Shown here: piece after piece, positions 53,296 to 63,700 of the stretch
How the letters are laid out: each line of letters opens with the position of its first letter
Numbering within the stretch: the stretch's first letter is position 1
Source: GCA-002793235 sp965267355
GTDB taxonomy: Bacteria > Bacteroidota > Bacteroidia > Flavobacteriales_E > Vicingaceae
DNA length: 64,000 nt
Direction: 5' to 3'
NCBI GenBank assembly: GCA_965267355.1
Contig: OZ253956.1
Location: 2,914,001 to 2,978,000 of the forward strand
The notes under the pieces: generated by a model
The model's database searches: none
Told to the model about the DNA's origin: nothing
Seen by the model: the letters and a program-made list of their open reading frames with translations, nothing else
Made by a program: the position numbers and the translations under genes

Positions 53296-53615
53296 TGAAT
53301 AAAAAATCTATCGAAATATTACATGAAAACAGATTTGGGAATATATCAATCTGTAGATGCTGTAGAAACTTTAACGTATGTTTAGGTAATGCATTGTTAA
53401 GTTTAGATCAAAAGGAATTTGCAGAATTATCAGAATATTTATTCGATATGTACTCATTTGCCACAACTGAAAATACCACATATAATAGAAAATTTGTACT
53501 AAAGTTTAATGAGGAAAATTTAATGTTATCCTTTACTCGAAAAGAACTTAATCAGACACAAGAATTAATTGAAATATCCAAACTAATTCTTGAAGTAAAT
53601 ACTCTTCTTAATTAG
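53295..53615 (+). CDS. Small cysteine-rich hypothetical protein (106 aa)
   Basis: Not recognised by name. 106 residues, no signal peptide. The N-terminal motif ISICRCCRNFNVCLGN contains four cysteines that could bind a metal or cluster; the rest is a helical, acidic domain. It starts on the last base of the hemerythrin gene, so it is co-translated with it, which suggests a shared role in iron-centre or NO stress. Its stop overlaps that of the TonB receptor gene by 4 bp. Confidence 0.7.
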   Translation: MNKKSIEILHENRFGNISICRCCRNFNVCLGNALLSLDQKEFAELSEYLFDMYSFATTENTTYNRKFVLKFNEENLMLSFTRKELNQTQELIEISKLILEVNTLLN

Positions 53616-56086
53616 ATTTTTAACTGAATAGTAAAGTAATAATTCCTAACCGCTGAAGGAATAATTCCTGGACCAGGATAACCTGTTGCTCTTCTTGTAA
53701 AATAACTTTCATTGGTTAAGTTGTTAACTCCTGTTTCAAAAGTAATTCTTTCATAGCTATATCTTAATGATAAATCCATTACAGAGTATGAAGGTATTGT
53801 TCCTATAATGGCATTTGGTATAAATACCAAGCTTCCATCATTTGCCTTACCAGCATTAGTAGCATCACTATAATGCTCTTGCACATAAGTGTATTGGTAA
53901 CTTATTGAAAAATTTTGATACCCAAAAGTAACTCCCATCTTTAAATTAAAAGGAGGTACAAATTCTACTAATTTATCGTTTAGTGCAGGGTTTTTAGAAT
54001 CGGTGTATCTCGCATTAATGTACGAAGCATTAACAAAAGTGCTAAACGTAACTTTACTGGTATCTGAAAAAATAATTTTCCACCAATCTAATTCCACAGT
54101 AGCTTCTACCCCTCTAATAACTGCTTTGGCAACATTAGTTCTGTATCGGTAAGGAATAAATGTAGTTGTATCCACTTGGTCAATGCTTCCAATTCTATTA
54201 TCGTACAACAACATAAAACCCGAAACATCATAATTCAGTTTATTGGCTATAAACCCTCTAACCCCCAAATCAAAATTATAGCCCGTTTCATCTTGCAAAT
54301 CAGGATCAATTCTAAAATTTCTATTCTTAATCTGCATATCTGTAAAATTGATGCTTCTATAATTTTGAGTAAAGTTGGTATATATTTCTAAGGTATCGTT
54401 AAACTTATAATTCATACCTATTCCACCAATCACAAACGAACGTTGGTTCGATCTAGTTTCATTGTAAGTTGTATCGAAAATAGGGTTGTTAGCCAAATCA
54501 TAAACTACTTCTCTAAAACTACCTTCAGCATTGGTGTTAATGTGCTCAAAACGAAGTCCTGGTGTAATGCTAAAATGTTTACCTATTCTAAAAATATGTT
54601 CAGCAAAAGCTGAGTAATTCTTACTCGGAAACTCAAAGTCAGAACCCTCCAACTCATCAGGATTATTATAAGTAAAATGTGGTAAATTAGTAGTATCTGC
54701 CTCTCCTTGCCTACTTCTATTATGGCCAACATAATATCTTCCACCCAATACAAAAGCCCATTGGTTATCTTTTACACTGTAAATGTGTAGCAATCTGGTT
54801 TCGTTGCCATAATTTTTAAATTCACCTACTATCAAATCTCGAGGGTCTTGAGGATTATCAACCCTACTTATATTACTTAAAACTCCCAAAGCTTTTCGTG
54901 AGGCGTACAATCCAAAAAACTGAGATTTTAATTTGGTGTTTGCACTAAACTCATAAGATAAAGAAGCAGCATACAGGTTCCAATCTACTTCAAACCAGTT
55001 TCTTTCCCTTTTAGAAATCGTAGGATCTTCATAAAACTCTTTATCAGTTAATCCACCAGGCTGCTGAGCCAAATAATACATCTTGGTATATTGCAAATTG
55101 ATAATTGCTTTTTCTGATAAGTAATTACTGATGTTAAAAGCTCCTGAATACACTTTAAACCCAGAGTTAGGTCTAAACTCATTCCCTTGTTTCACTTGAA
55201 AATAGCCATAACCTTTCCATGTTCCTTCTTTAAACCCTAAACTCATAAAACTGTTATTCAAGTCAAATGAACCTAGAGTATGACGGTAAACTACCTCAAA
55301 ATCATTCTCAACAGGACCATCATGTAATTTAAAGTTGAGTAATCCTCCAAACTGAGTTCCAAATTGCAAAGAAGCAGCTCCTCTAATAAACTGTATTTCT
55401 TTAACAGCTTCAGATGGTGGAGTATAGTAACTCTCAGGATAACCCAATGCATCAGCACTAATGTCATATCCATTTTGACGCGTATTAAAGTTAGATGTTC
55501 TACTCGGGTTTAACCCTCTACCTCCTATACCAAGTTGCAAACCAGCTCCATCACTCTCCCAAATATTTAAACCTGGTATTCTTGAATAGATTTGTCTTCC
55601 TTGATTAGTAGCTTTATTAGCATTAATGTTAGCCAATTGAATCACTTCATTCTTTTTGCCCTCACTTATCATAACGCCTTCAATGGAACGCATCCGTTTC
55701 ATAGTTCCCATTCCATCTTTTTTTGCCTCTACATCATAAGAATCCAGGTTCTCAGTTTTAACAGCCAGATCAGCGTTTAACTTAACCTTAGGTTTATTAA
55801 CCTTTAATGGTTGTTCTTTGGCTTGAAATCCTACAAATTGAAAAACAATAGTGTAATCACCATAAGAAACATCCTTTAATTCATAAACACCTTTATCATT
55901 AGCTTGTGTAGCAAATTGAGTTTCTTTTAAAGAAACGGTAGAAAATGGAAGCCTTTCTCCTTGTTTATCTTTAACTACTCCAGTAATAGTAGCTGATTGA
56001 CCATATAACAAAGAGGGTAGCATTAAAAACACTACCCATAATTTTGCAAGCAAATTGTATGAAAAATATTTGTTAATCACCGTCAT
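53612..56086 (-). CDS. TonB-dependent receptor (FecA/siderophore-heme type)
   Basis: 824 residues. Signal peptide (cleavage near LYGQ-S), carboxypeptidase-like regulatory domain (about 30-115, ITGVVKDKQGERLPFS), plug domain (about 130-240, with IPGLNIWESDGAGLQLGIGGRG), then a 22-strand outer-membrane beta-barrel ending in YYFTIQLKI with the terminal aromatic/hydrophobic residues. FecA-like in style. Last gene of the minus-strand heme/iron cluster, 14 bp overlapping the imelysin gene; imports a metal complex, probably ferric siderophore or heme. Confidence 0.94.
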   Translation of the reverse strand: MTVINKYFSYNLLAKLWVVFLMLPSLLYGQSATITGVVKDKQGERLPFSTVSLKETQFATQANDKGVYELKDVSYGDYTIVFQFVGFQAKEQPLKVNKPKVKLNADLAVKTENLDSYDVEAKKDGMGTMKRMRSIEGVMISEGKKNEVIQLANINANKATNQGRQIYSRIPGLNIWESDGAGLQLGIGGRGLNPSRTSNFNTRQNGYDISADALGYPESYYTPPSEAVKEIQFIRGAASLQFGTQFGGLLNFKLHDGPVENDFEVVYRHTLGSFDLNNSFMSLGFKEGTWKGYGYFQVKQGNEFRPNSGFKVYSGAFNISNYLSEKAIINLQYTKMYYLAQQPGGLTDKEFYEDPTISKRERNWFEVDWNLYAASLSYEFSANTKLKSQFFGLYASRKALGVLSNISRVDNPQDPRDLIVGEFKNYGNETRLLHIYSVKDNQWAFVLGGRYYVGHNRSRQGEADTTNLPHFTYNNPDELEGSDFEFPSKNYSAFAEHIFRIGKHFSITPGLRFEHINTNAEGSFREVVYDLANNPIFDTTYNETRSNQRSFVIGGIGMNYKFNDTLEIYTNFTQNYRSINFTDMQIKNRNFRIDPDLQDETGYNFDLGVRGFIANKLNYDVSGFMLLYDNRIGSIDQVDTTTFIPYRYRTNVAKAVIRGVEATVELDWWKIIFSDTSKVTFSTFVNASYINARYTDSKNPALNDKLVEFVPPFNLKMGVTFGYQNFSISYQYTYVQEHYSDATNAGKANDGSLVFIPNAIIGTIPSYSVMDLSLRYSYERITFETGVNNLTNESYFTRRATGYPGPGIIPSAVRNYYFTIQLKI

Positions 56087-57218
56087 TGTCCTGATAAGTA
56101 ATCATTACTTCCAGGGCGTTTGTCATTTCTATTTTTATTTGAGGCACCAATACCTGCATTTCTTGGTACACATCTCTCACAGCTTGATTATTAGCCGTAA
56201 CTTCGTTGCTCAACGGGTCGTTAATGTTTCCTAGCTCAGCTTGGATGGCATTAAACTGATTGTTTATCAATACCTCTAAATTTTGTCCTCCTGACTGAGC
56301 ATTTACAAAAGAAAGATAATCATCTAAGCCTTCTCCATTAGTAGTTGTGCTATAATGTTCTCCTCTAATAAACTTTTGCATAGATGCTAATGCACGGTAA
56401 ACAAATGGCAATGATTGACCGAAATAATAACACTCTACATGCTCAGGCATAGGTTGCTGAGAAAAACCATTAAAAACACCTGCTGGCAAACCAATTTTAC
56501 CTTTTCTTATGTAAGTTTCGTAATGTAAACTAATGGCATTTATTACATTGCTTACGGAACTACCAACTGCATTGCTTGCACTATTAGAAATAAAACTACT
56601 ACGGTAATTGTTTACCCAATCGTTATTAACGGCTGTTGCACCTGCATCAATGTCATTAATTACATCTACTAAATAAGTTCTTGCATTAGTGTTATTGGTA
56701 AAATAAGTTATAATATCATTATCGGTTGCACCTGTTCCATTTATTAAATAATCTAATGCTTGAAAGCCTTTCGCATCAAAATTAGATGCCAATTGTAAAT
56801 CGTAACTACCAGAATTAATGTTAGCTTTTATCAAAGCTGTATCAGTCGGGTAAATATTGGTTTGACTTCTTAAACTTATGTTCTGAGCAGGACCAAATTC
56901 TAAAAAAGCAACATCTTGCCAAACCAATAATGCGTTTTCCCACTTTATTCTTAAATTTTGAAGTGCTGCTACTGTAAGCGTTAAATTAAAAGTATTGATT
57001 TCAGATTTCAATAAGCCAACATGTGTTACGTACTCATTATACGCAGGAATAATGTAACCATCTACATAATTAGTTAGCATTGGTACCCTATCGTATTCTT
57101 CAACATCCGGATCAGCTGGAGTAATAGGTTCATCCTCTTTAGAACAACTATGTATCAACAACATAGCTACAACAATTGCAGCTACAGATAGTAACGATTT
57201 ATATTTTTTTAATTTCAT
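56073..57218 (-). CDS. Imelysin-family lipoprotein
   Basis: 381 residues from ATG 57218 (the upstream MVRLKML extension overlaps the previous gene). Signal peptide with lipobox LLIHSC (Cys about 25), acidic linker, then an imelysin fold with the hallmarks VWQDVAFLEFGPAQN, an ALDYLINGTG-type motif and the C-terminal YQEMQVLVPQIKIEMTNAL helix. Imelysins (M75/insulin-cleaving-membrane-protease-like) act in iron uptake. Its neighbours encode a heme-binding protein and a TonB receptor, consistent with that role. Confidence 0.9.
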   Translation of the reverse strand: MKLKKYKSLLSVAAIVVAMLLIHSCSKEDEPITPADPDVEEYDRVPMLTNYVDGYIIPAYNEYVTHVGLLKSEINTFNLTLTVAALQNLRIKWENALLVWQDVAFLEFGPAQNISLRSQTNIYPTDTALIKANINSGSYDLQLASNFDAKGFQALDYLINGTGATDNDIITYFTNNTNARTYLVDVINDIDAGATAVNNDWVNNYRSSFISNSASNAVGSSVSNVINAISLHYETYIRKGKIGLPAGVFNGFSQQPMPEHVECYYFGQSLPFVYRALASMQKFIRGEHYSTTTNGEGLDDYLSFVNAQSGGQNLEVLINNQFNAIQAELGNINDPLSNEVTANNQAVRDVYQEMQVLVPQIKIEMTNALEVMITYQDNDGD

Positions 57219-57228
57219 CTTTTTAGTA

Positions 57229-57684
57229 TTAGTCAGCATCTTCAAACGGACCAAATGATTTAAACCAATCTTCTAAATACTCTCTGTCTTCAGCAGATAA
57301 TTTTGCTTCTGAGTGAGTATAAGTATAACTTTCTAAAGGCATTTCACCTTCTTCCACTTCTTCATAACACTCGTGCAACTTATGCTCTTGTTTTTCCTCA
57401 TCATAAGTTCCCCAAGTAGAAAAGTTTAGATGCTCTCTACCCTCCTCAATATGATCTGCTAACCACCAGGAGATTGGTGCTACATTAGAATACCAAGGGT
57501 ACTTGGTTTCATGAGAATGACAATCATAACAAGCATTTCTGAGTATTTTCTCTACCTTATCATCAGGTTGAGTTATGGTTATAAAGTCATTTTCAGAAAC
57601 AACTTTAGGATTGACTTTGTCAATCCTAAAAAATTGCAGAATTATAATTACAGCGAGTATTCCTAGTAAAATTTTCTTTTTCAT
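57229..57684 (-). CDS. Heme-binding domain (Haem_bd) protein
   Basis: 151 residues from ATG 57684 (an upstream Met at 57714 would put 10 extra residues before the membrane helix). One N-terminal membrane segment (KKKILLGILAVIIILQFF), then a c-type heme motif NACYDCHSH (CxxCH) and the family signature YPWYSNVAPISWWLADHIEEGREHLNFSTW. A membrane-anchored monoheme protein facing the periplasm. Sits between the DUF4856 and imelysin genes. Confidence 0.9.
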   Translation of the reverse strand: MKKKILLGILAVIIILQFFRIDKVNPKVVSENDFITITQPDDKVEKILRNACYDCHSHETKYPWYSNVAPISWWLADHIEEGREHLNFSTWGTYDEEKQEHKLHECYEEVEEGEMPLESYTYTHSEAKLSAEDREYLEDWFKSFGPFEDAD

Positions 57685-57731
57685 GTTGTACCTATTAAAA
57701 TTAAAAGGTAGCAAATATAAACCTCAATATG

Positions 57732-58904
57732 TTATAAGCTTGCTTTAACACTATCTAATCCTGTTTTAGAAGCAATTAAGTCTATGGCCATATTAATATT
57801 AGTAATGGTCACAGCACTAAAATCGGTACCAATGTAGCCTAAAGCTGTATCAACTTCACCAGCAGTTATGCTTATTCCATTTATAGAGTTATAACCATAT
57901 CTTAATCCATTGATAAAAGCATATGCCTCTGATAAAACGTGATTCTTTATAGTAGGATCAGCTATATTAGCTTTTGCTTCATTCAAGTAATGGATAGCTG
58001 TACCTGCACAAACTTGTTCCATTTCATTTCTAATAATGGTAATTTGAGCATCTCTGGTAGCATAATCTTGTGCATCAATAGCAGCTCTACCTGTTCTAAA
58101 TGCCGTAGCAATATCAGTAGCACTATTTAACAATGCCTCTCTTCCGTTAGCATATTTACCCCAAAACCTATCCGTACCATTAGTTGGGTAATCATATTCA
58201 GAAGTGAAGTAACCATACGCCTCATCCCAATGGTGTTGCATTTCAGTGTAATTTTTTCCTGAAACTAAGTTAGTATTGTCATCAGTTGCCACAGAACCTA
58301 AATAGTTATCCGTCATCTGATTCATAAATACGGCACACATTAATCCTTTTTCTATCAATTGAGTGTACTCAATACCTGAACTAGACATTAAATAGCTTTT
58401 ACTACCATTTGTCCAAACTCCAGCAGTACCATAAGTTTCAGATGAGTTTGTTACATGATGTGTGCTTACAGCGGCAATTGAATCCATATACTCCTCAAAC
58501 ATAGCTTGAACTCCGATATCGCCTGCAGCAGTTTTACTTTTTAATTGCTTAGATGAACCTGTCATTCCGTATCCAGGGGTATCCATCCAAGTATAACTGT
58601 TGTTAGCATACATATCTTTTAGCTGCGATGCACTCAACGTTGTTCCAACGGTATTTCCCGTTTTCATGTAAACAGTCATTTCTGACAACATTTCTAAACG
58701 CTGCTGCTGTCCATTATAACTTACAGTGCTAGCTCCTGTACCATCAACAAAAGTATAAGTAGTAGGCACAGTTAAACTCGAACCATTTCCACCTCCACTA
58801 GGGTTGTTAGGTGCTGGAACAGGCGCGTCATCTTCTTTAGAACATCCTATCAATAGAGCAGTAGATAATACTAATACTCCTATTTGTTTTACATTTAATT
58901 TCAT
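57732..58904 (-). CDS. DUF4856 lipoprotein
   Basis: 390 residues. Lipobox ALLIGC (Cys 21), a flexible PAPNNPSGGGNGSS linker, then a helical domain with a YFTSEYDYPTNGTDRFWGKYANGREALL motif that fits DUF4856. In Bacteroidota such proteins neighbour imelysin and TonB genes in iron clusters. Preceded by a 19-bp iron-box-like palindrome at 58918-58936, 13 bp from its ATG, so it heads a probably iron-regulated operon (58904 to 53612). Confidence 0.85.
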   Translation of the reverse strand: MKLNVKQIGVLVLSTALLIGCSKEDDAPVPAPNNPSGGGNGSSLTVPTTYTFVDGTGASTVSYNGQQQRLEMLSEMTVYMKTGNTVGTTLSASQLKDMYANNSYTWMDTPGYGMTGSSKQLKSKTAAGDIGVQAMFEEYMDSIAAVSTHHVTNSSETYGTAGVWTNGSKSYLMSSSGIEYTQLIEKGLMCAVFMNQMTDNYLGSVATDDNTNLVSGKNYTEMQHHWDEAYGYFTSEYDYPTNGTDRFWGKYANGREALLNSATDIATAFRTGRAAIDAQDYATRDAQITIIRNEMEQVCAGTAIHYLNEAKANIADPTIKNHVLSEAYAFINGLRYGYNSINGISITAGEVDTALGYIGTDFSAVTITNINMAIDLIASKTGLDSVKASL

Positions 58905-58917
58905 TTATCTTGTTTTT

Positions 58918-58936
58918 ATTTAGACTGATTTTAAAT
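58918..58936. promoter_or_regulatory. Iron-box-like palindrome, copy B (DUF4856 operon)
   Basis: ATTTAGA-CTGAT-TTTAAAT, 6 of 7 arm positions paired, 13 bp upstream of the ATG at 58904. Matches the sites at 52671 and 60653 (ATTTAGA-N5-TCTAAAT). Confidence 0.6.
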
Positions 58937-58992
58937 AACAAAACAAATGTAGAGCAAGAACTAAATTCTTACAATACCACAAAAAAGGTATT

Positions 58993-59937
58993 TTATGATT
59001 TTCGTTTAAAAATATTGATGAAAGGATTGAAGAGGTTCTTAGTGAAACTGTTGTAATCTTTATCCTCCTTACCTAACCCAAAAGTGAGTTGATTGACTTC
59101 TTTAGATTTGATTAAAGTACCAAAAAGATAATCCCAAATTGCTAAACGAGAACCTAAGTTAGAATCAAAATGTTTTTTATTATTACTATGGTGTATTTGA
59201 TGTTGGTATGGACTTATTAGAATATACTCTAAAAAATTAAAGTACTTCAACTTTACATGAGAATGTCTAAGATTAGCACCCCAGAACAAAAATAAAAAGT
59301 TTAGCACATTTACTCCTAAAAAAGTAACCAAACTTACTTTACCATTTCCCAAATACAAGAAAAGCCCTGTAACTACCCCTTTGATTGCTAGTCCTCTAAG
59401 ATTATTAATAATTAATTCTACTGGATGAATTCGATATTGAGTAAATGGATTTAATTCGGTAGCAGAATGATGAATTTTATGGAACTCCCATAAAAAAGGA
59501 ATTTTGTGCATGAGATAATGAACAAAAAAACTGGCAAAATCGTTTACAATAACTATGGTTATTGTATAGAAAACAACAATAGTAGAAAAAGACCAATTAA
59601 GTGTACTCTCACCAAACGTTGTAACCAACCATAAACTTAACTCTTCAGCAATGTATAATGAATAAATCAATAATGGTGATAAAACAACTACCTTAATTAA
59701 ACTATTAAAGAATATCATTAAGTAATCTATCAAAGCAGAATTACCCAACCATATTTTCTTATTAAAAAAATAAGCAGTAAACGACACTTTTTTCTGTTTT
59801 CTGAAAAAGACATAAAGTGCCAATAAAAAAGAAGAAATAAAGTACAACCAATACACTCTCTTATCAGGAGAAATTAAATAATTGAATGGCATCTTAAGTA
59901 CACCAACAATTAAATCTATTATTTCTGAAAAGTTCAT
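58993..59937 (-). CDS. Sterol desaturase / fatty acid hydroxylase family protein
   Basis: 314 residues with 5-6 membrane helices. The three histidine clusters of the family are present: HYLMH (about 138), HKIHH (about 152), and HQIHH near the C-terminus (YQHQIHHSNN). These di-iron enzymes hydroxylate or desaturate lipid chains at the membrane; the substrate here is unknown. Sits between the iron cluster and the LuxR regulator. Confidence 0.92.
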   Translation of the reverse strand: MNFSEIIDLIVGVLKMPFNYLISPDKRVYWLYFISSFLLALYVFFRKQKKVSFTAYFFNKKIWLGNSALIDYLMIFFNSLIKVVVLSPLLIYSLYIAEELSLWLVTTFGESTLNWSFSTIVVFYTITIVIVNDFASFFVHYLMHKIPFLWEFHKIHHSATELNPFTQYRIHPVELIINNLRGLAIKGVVTGLFLYLGNGKVSLVTFLGVNVLNFLFLFWGANLRHSHVKLKYFNFLEYILISPYQHQIHHSNNKKHFDSNLGSRLAIWDYLFGTLIKSKEVNQLTFGLGKEDKDYNSFTKNLFNPFINIFKRKS

Positions 59938-60015
59938 TTTGATATTGGAGTAAATCGTAAAACTAAAGTAAAAACGATTACAACATCTAACAATACCCTA
60001 AAAATGAGGTAAAAC

Positions 60016-60648
60016 TTAAGTTTTTACAATGTTCTCTTTTACAGCATAAATAACAATACCTGCGGTATTTTTAATACCTAGTTTGTTCATTATGTTTTTA
60101 CGATGAGTATTTACCGTATGCGTACTTAAAAATAATTGATCAGCAATTTCTTTATTAGTACATCCGTCAGAAATTAATTTAATAATCTCTATTTCTCTTT
60201 CTGATAATGAAACACCCTCGCATCCGTTAGCTTCAGCTCCCTTATGATCAGCTAGTATATCTATAACAGCACCACAATAAAACTGTTTATTGTTATTGGT
60301 ATCTTCAATAGCATCCATTATTTCTGGCTTATCACAATCAGATAATAAATAACTATCTACTCCACTTTTTAATGCCGATTGGATAGTGGCACTTGGTAGC
60401 ACATCTGTAATGGCTAAAATTTTGGTGTCTTTATAAAGTTTTTTTATTTCTTTAATTGAAGTAAGACCAAAAGCTTCATTTTGATAGTCAATTACAATAA
60501 TATCTGGAAAATATCTTCTAGATTGGTTTATTAAGTCATCAATAGAATTAACAATACCCAAAACTCTATTACCAAGTTTTGATTGAAGAATGGTTTTTAG
60601 TCCTTCTCCTGCAATTTGATTGTTATTTGCTATTAAAATATCTACCAT
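60016..60648 (-). CDS. LuxR/NarL-type regulator with degenerate receiver domain
   Basis: 210 residues. Receiver-like domain about 1-120: the phosphoacceptor-position Asp remains (D54 in IVIDYQN), but the acidic pair of ADDH is Asn-Asn (ILIANNNQ, N8-N9) and the conserved Lys after the last strand is Ser (YLLSD, S103). Phosphorylation-dependent switching is therefore doubtful. The C-terminal HTH (about 145-208; LSEREIEIIKLISDGCTNKEIADQLFLSTHTVNTHRKNI) is intact. Preceded by an iron-box-like palindrome 4 bp from its ATG. Confidence 0.9.
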   Translation of the reverse strand: MVDILIANNNQIAGEGLKTILQSKLGNRVLGIVNSIDDLINQSRRYFPDIIVIDYQNEAFGLTSIKEIKKLYKDTKILAITDVLPSATIQSALKSGVDSYLLSDCDKPEIMDAIEDTNNNKQFYCGAVIDILADHKGAEANGCEGVSLSEREIEIIKLISDGCTNKEIADQLFLSTHTVNTHRKNIMNKLGIKNTAGIVIYAVKENIVKT

Positions 60649-60652
60649 TTTT

Positions 60653-60671
60653 ATTTAGAATGAATCTAAAT
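60653..60671. promoter_or_regulatory. Iron-box-like palindrome, copy C (LuxR gene)
   Basis: ATTTAGA-ATGAA-TCTAAAT with perfect 7-bp arms, 4 bp upstream of the ATG at 60648. It matches the hemerythrin-gene site at 52671-52689 at 18 of 19 positions. Confidence 0.65.
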
Positions 60672-60781
60672 AGAATTCAAAAGTAAGTACAATAAAACAA
60701 TTTAGCAAGCTATTTTTTTTGAATAATATCAACAGTTATGATTTTGTAAAGCAGCTATTTATCTGTAAATTTACCTTTACT

Positions 60782-63700
60782 ATGAAGTTTTGCACGCTAC
60801 TATTACTAATTTCCTTTACACTCACTTCGCTCAGTTTGTTTGGGCATGAAAATGATTTGCACTTTATTCAAAATAAAGGGCAGTGGCCTCAGCAAGTTAA
60901 CTTCCGTGCTGATTTATCAGGTGGTAAGATGTGGTTGGAAAACAACAAAATTTCTTACCAATTTATTAAATATCCTAACCTTCATGCTAATTTTCAATCT
61001 ACTGAAGAACCTATTGTTCAGCAACATGTAGTTTGGGCTGAGTTTATAGGTTCAAATACCAATTTTAATGTTGAGCAAAACTCCCCTACCCACCATTATT
61101 ATAATTATTTGTTAGGAAATGACCCTTCAAAATGGGCAACTAATGTTTATGGTTATGAGGAAGTAAAATATCTTGATCTTTATCAAGACATTGATTTTAG
61201 AATATATACTTCTGATGGTAATACTAAGTATGATTTCGTTGTAAAACCAGGCGGAAAAAACACCATAAAAATCCACTACCAAGGACAAGATAAAATTGAA
61301 ATTAATAAAAATGGTGAATTAGTAGTTTATACCACATTAGGACAAATTATTGAAGAAGCACCTTTTGCTTACCAGATAATAGATGGTATTAAACAAAAAA
61401 TTGATTGCAAGTATGTTTTAAAAGGTGATCAACTTACTTTTAAAATTGGTGATTATGATAAAAATATTGACCTTATCATTGACCCTGTTTTAATTTTTGC
61501 AAGCTACAATGGTTCTCCTTCTGATAATTTTGGAATGACTGCCACTTACGACAATGATGGGAATCTTTATACTGGTGGGATAGTTTACGGAGCTAACTAC
61601 CCAACAACCCCTGGAGTTTACGATCCTGTTGGGAGTTTTCCCGGAACGGTAGCTTCTTCTGGACTTGCCCCCGTTTATGGTATTACCGATGTTTACGTTA
61701 CCAAGTTTGCTCCAAATGGAAGTTCACTCGTTTATTCAACCTATATTGGTGGAGGTGACCAAAATGGAGGAACGGAAGCGGTACACAGTTTAATTTGTGA
61801 TTCTCTTGGAAATCTACACATGTACGGAACAACTTCTTCATCTGACTTTCCAACTTCTGCAACAGCTTACCAAGATACGTTAGCTGGAGGTAATCGCCAA
61901 TTATTTCAGTTTAACGGTATAGACTACATTGCTACTGGAGGAATAACAAATGGTGGTGGTACTGATATTTTTGTTACCAAACTAAATGCTACTGGTTCTG
62001 CTATTCTTGGCTCTACATTTATTGGAGGAACTGGAAATGATGGTTTAAATTATCACTTAAGTGGAGGAAGCTACAACTCTGTAGCGGCTTATGATTCATT
62101 GACTAAGAATTATGGCGATCAGTTTAGAGGTGAAATTATGTTAGATGATAGTGGCTATGTTTATATTGCGAGTTCTACCCATTCTACAGACTTTCCTTTA
62201 GTTGGTGGTGTTCAAGGAGTAAGTGGCGGCTACCAAGATGCTATTGTATGTAAATTCTCCCCTAATCTTGACAATCTAATTTGGTCATCTTATTTGGGTG
62301 GCACAGAGAAAGATGCAGGATATTCTGTAAAAGTTAATCACAATGGAGAAGTAATTGTTGCTGGAGGAACCTGTTCCAACACATTTCCTACTACACCAGC
62401 TTCTATTAACCCAGCTTACATGGGTGGTATGACTGACGGATTTATTACAAAACTTACCTCAAACGGATCCTCTATTATTTCTTCAACTTTTATGGGAACC
62501 AACTCATACGACCAATGTTATTTTGTAGAAGTTGATCGTTTTGGGACGCTTTATACTGTAGGTCAAACGAATGGTAATTTCCCTGTATTTAATGCTCCTT
62601 ACTTTAATCCCAATAGTGGAACATTTATCGTAAAAATGGACTCCAATATATCTAACGTAGAATACTCTACTATTTTCGGAAATGGAAATGTAAATTCAGA
62701 GTTCTCTCCTTCTGCATTTCTGGTAGATAGGTGTCAAAACGTATATGTATCTGGTTGGGGAGGTAATATCCTTGGTTCCAATGCACTTCATAGTATGCCT
62801 ATTACGCACAACAACATACAATCAGCGGCCGGAGATAATATTACAACAACTTCTGGTGATGGCTTTAACTTTTACCTTACTGTTTTTGAACGAAACATGC
62901 AATCACAATTGTTTGGAATTTATTATGGTGGTGGTACCAGTAGAGAACATGTTGATGGTGGTACCAGTAGGTTTGACAAGAATGGAATCATATATCAATC
63001 TGTTTGTGCTGGATGTGGCAACAATGATGATTTTCCAACCACAACTGGTGCTTGGTCTAATACCAACGAAAGCTCTAACTGTAATAATGGAGTGTTCAAG
63101 TTTGATTTCGAAATTATCCCTGAAGCTCAATTCTCGGTTGATCAGTTTTCAGGTTGTGCTCCGCTTACCGTTACTTTTAACAATACCAGTGGACAAAGTG
63201 ACGAATACCTTTGGGATTTTGGGGGCGGTGATACCACTTCACAAATTTTCAACCCTGTAAAAACTTACTCCACACCAGGTGTATATAATGTAACATTGCT
63301 AATTACCGATTCTATTTGTAATACAACCGATACCGCTTTTCAAACCATTACTGTTGGTGATTCGATTAGTTTAAATTCACCCAACACGTTTACAACATGC
63401 GACACAGGAACAATTTACATAACTTACACGGGAGTTCCTACCTATTTTATCTGGTCTTCTAATAATCAGTTTACTGATACACTAAATCCTAACCTCACAG
63501 ATACCAGTTTATTTGTTTCTGGTTTGGGAACTCAGACTTATTACATTATGTCCAGTAATGGTCCGTGTATCAAATACGATAGCATAACTGTTACTTTTGA
63601 GCCCGTTCCTCAAGCCAATTTCTTACCTGATACCAGCCAAGGATGCGTTCCACTCACTGTAACTTTTAATAATACCAGCGATCCAAGCGATGGCTATTTA

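Noticed and set aside
62745..63260. 171-residue plus-strand frame inside the SBBP/PKD gene
   Set aside because: A shifted frame within a well-supported long coding region, with no signal, domain or initiation context.
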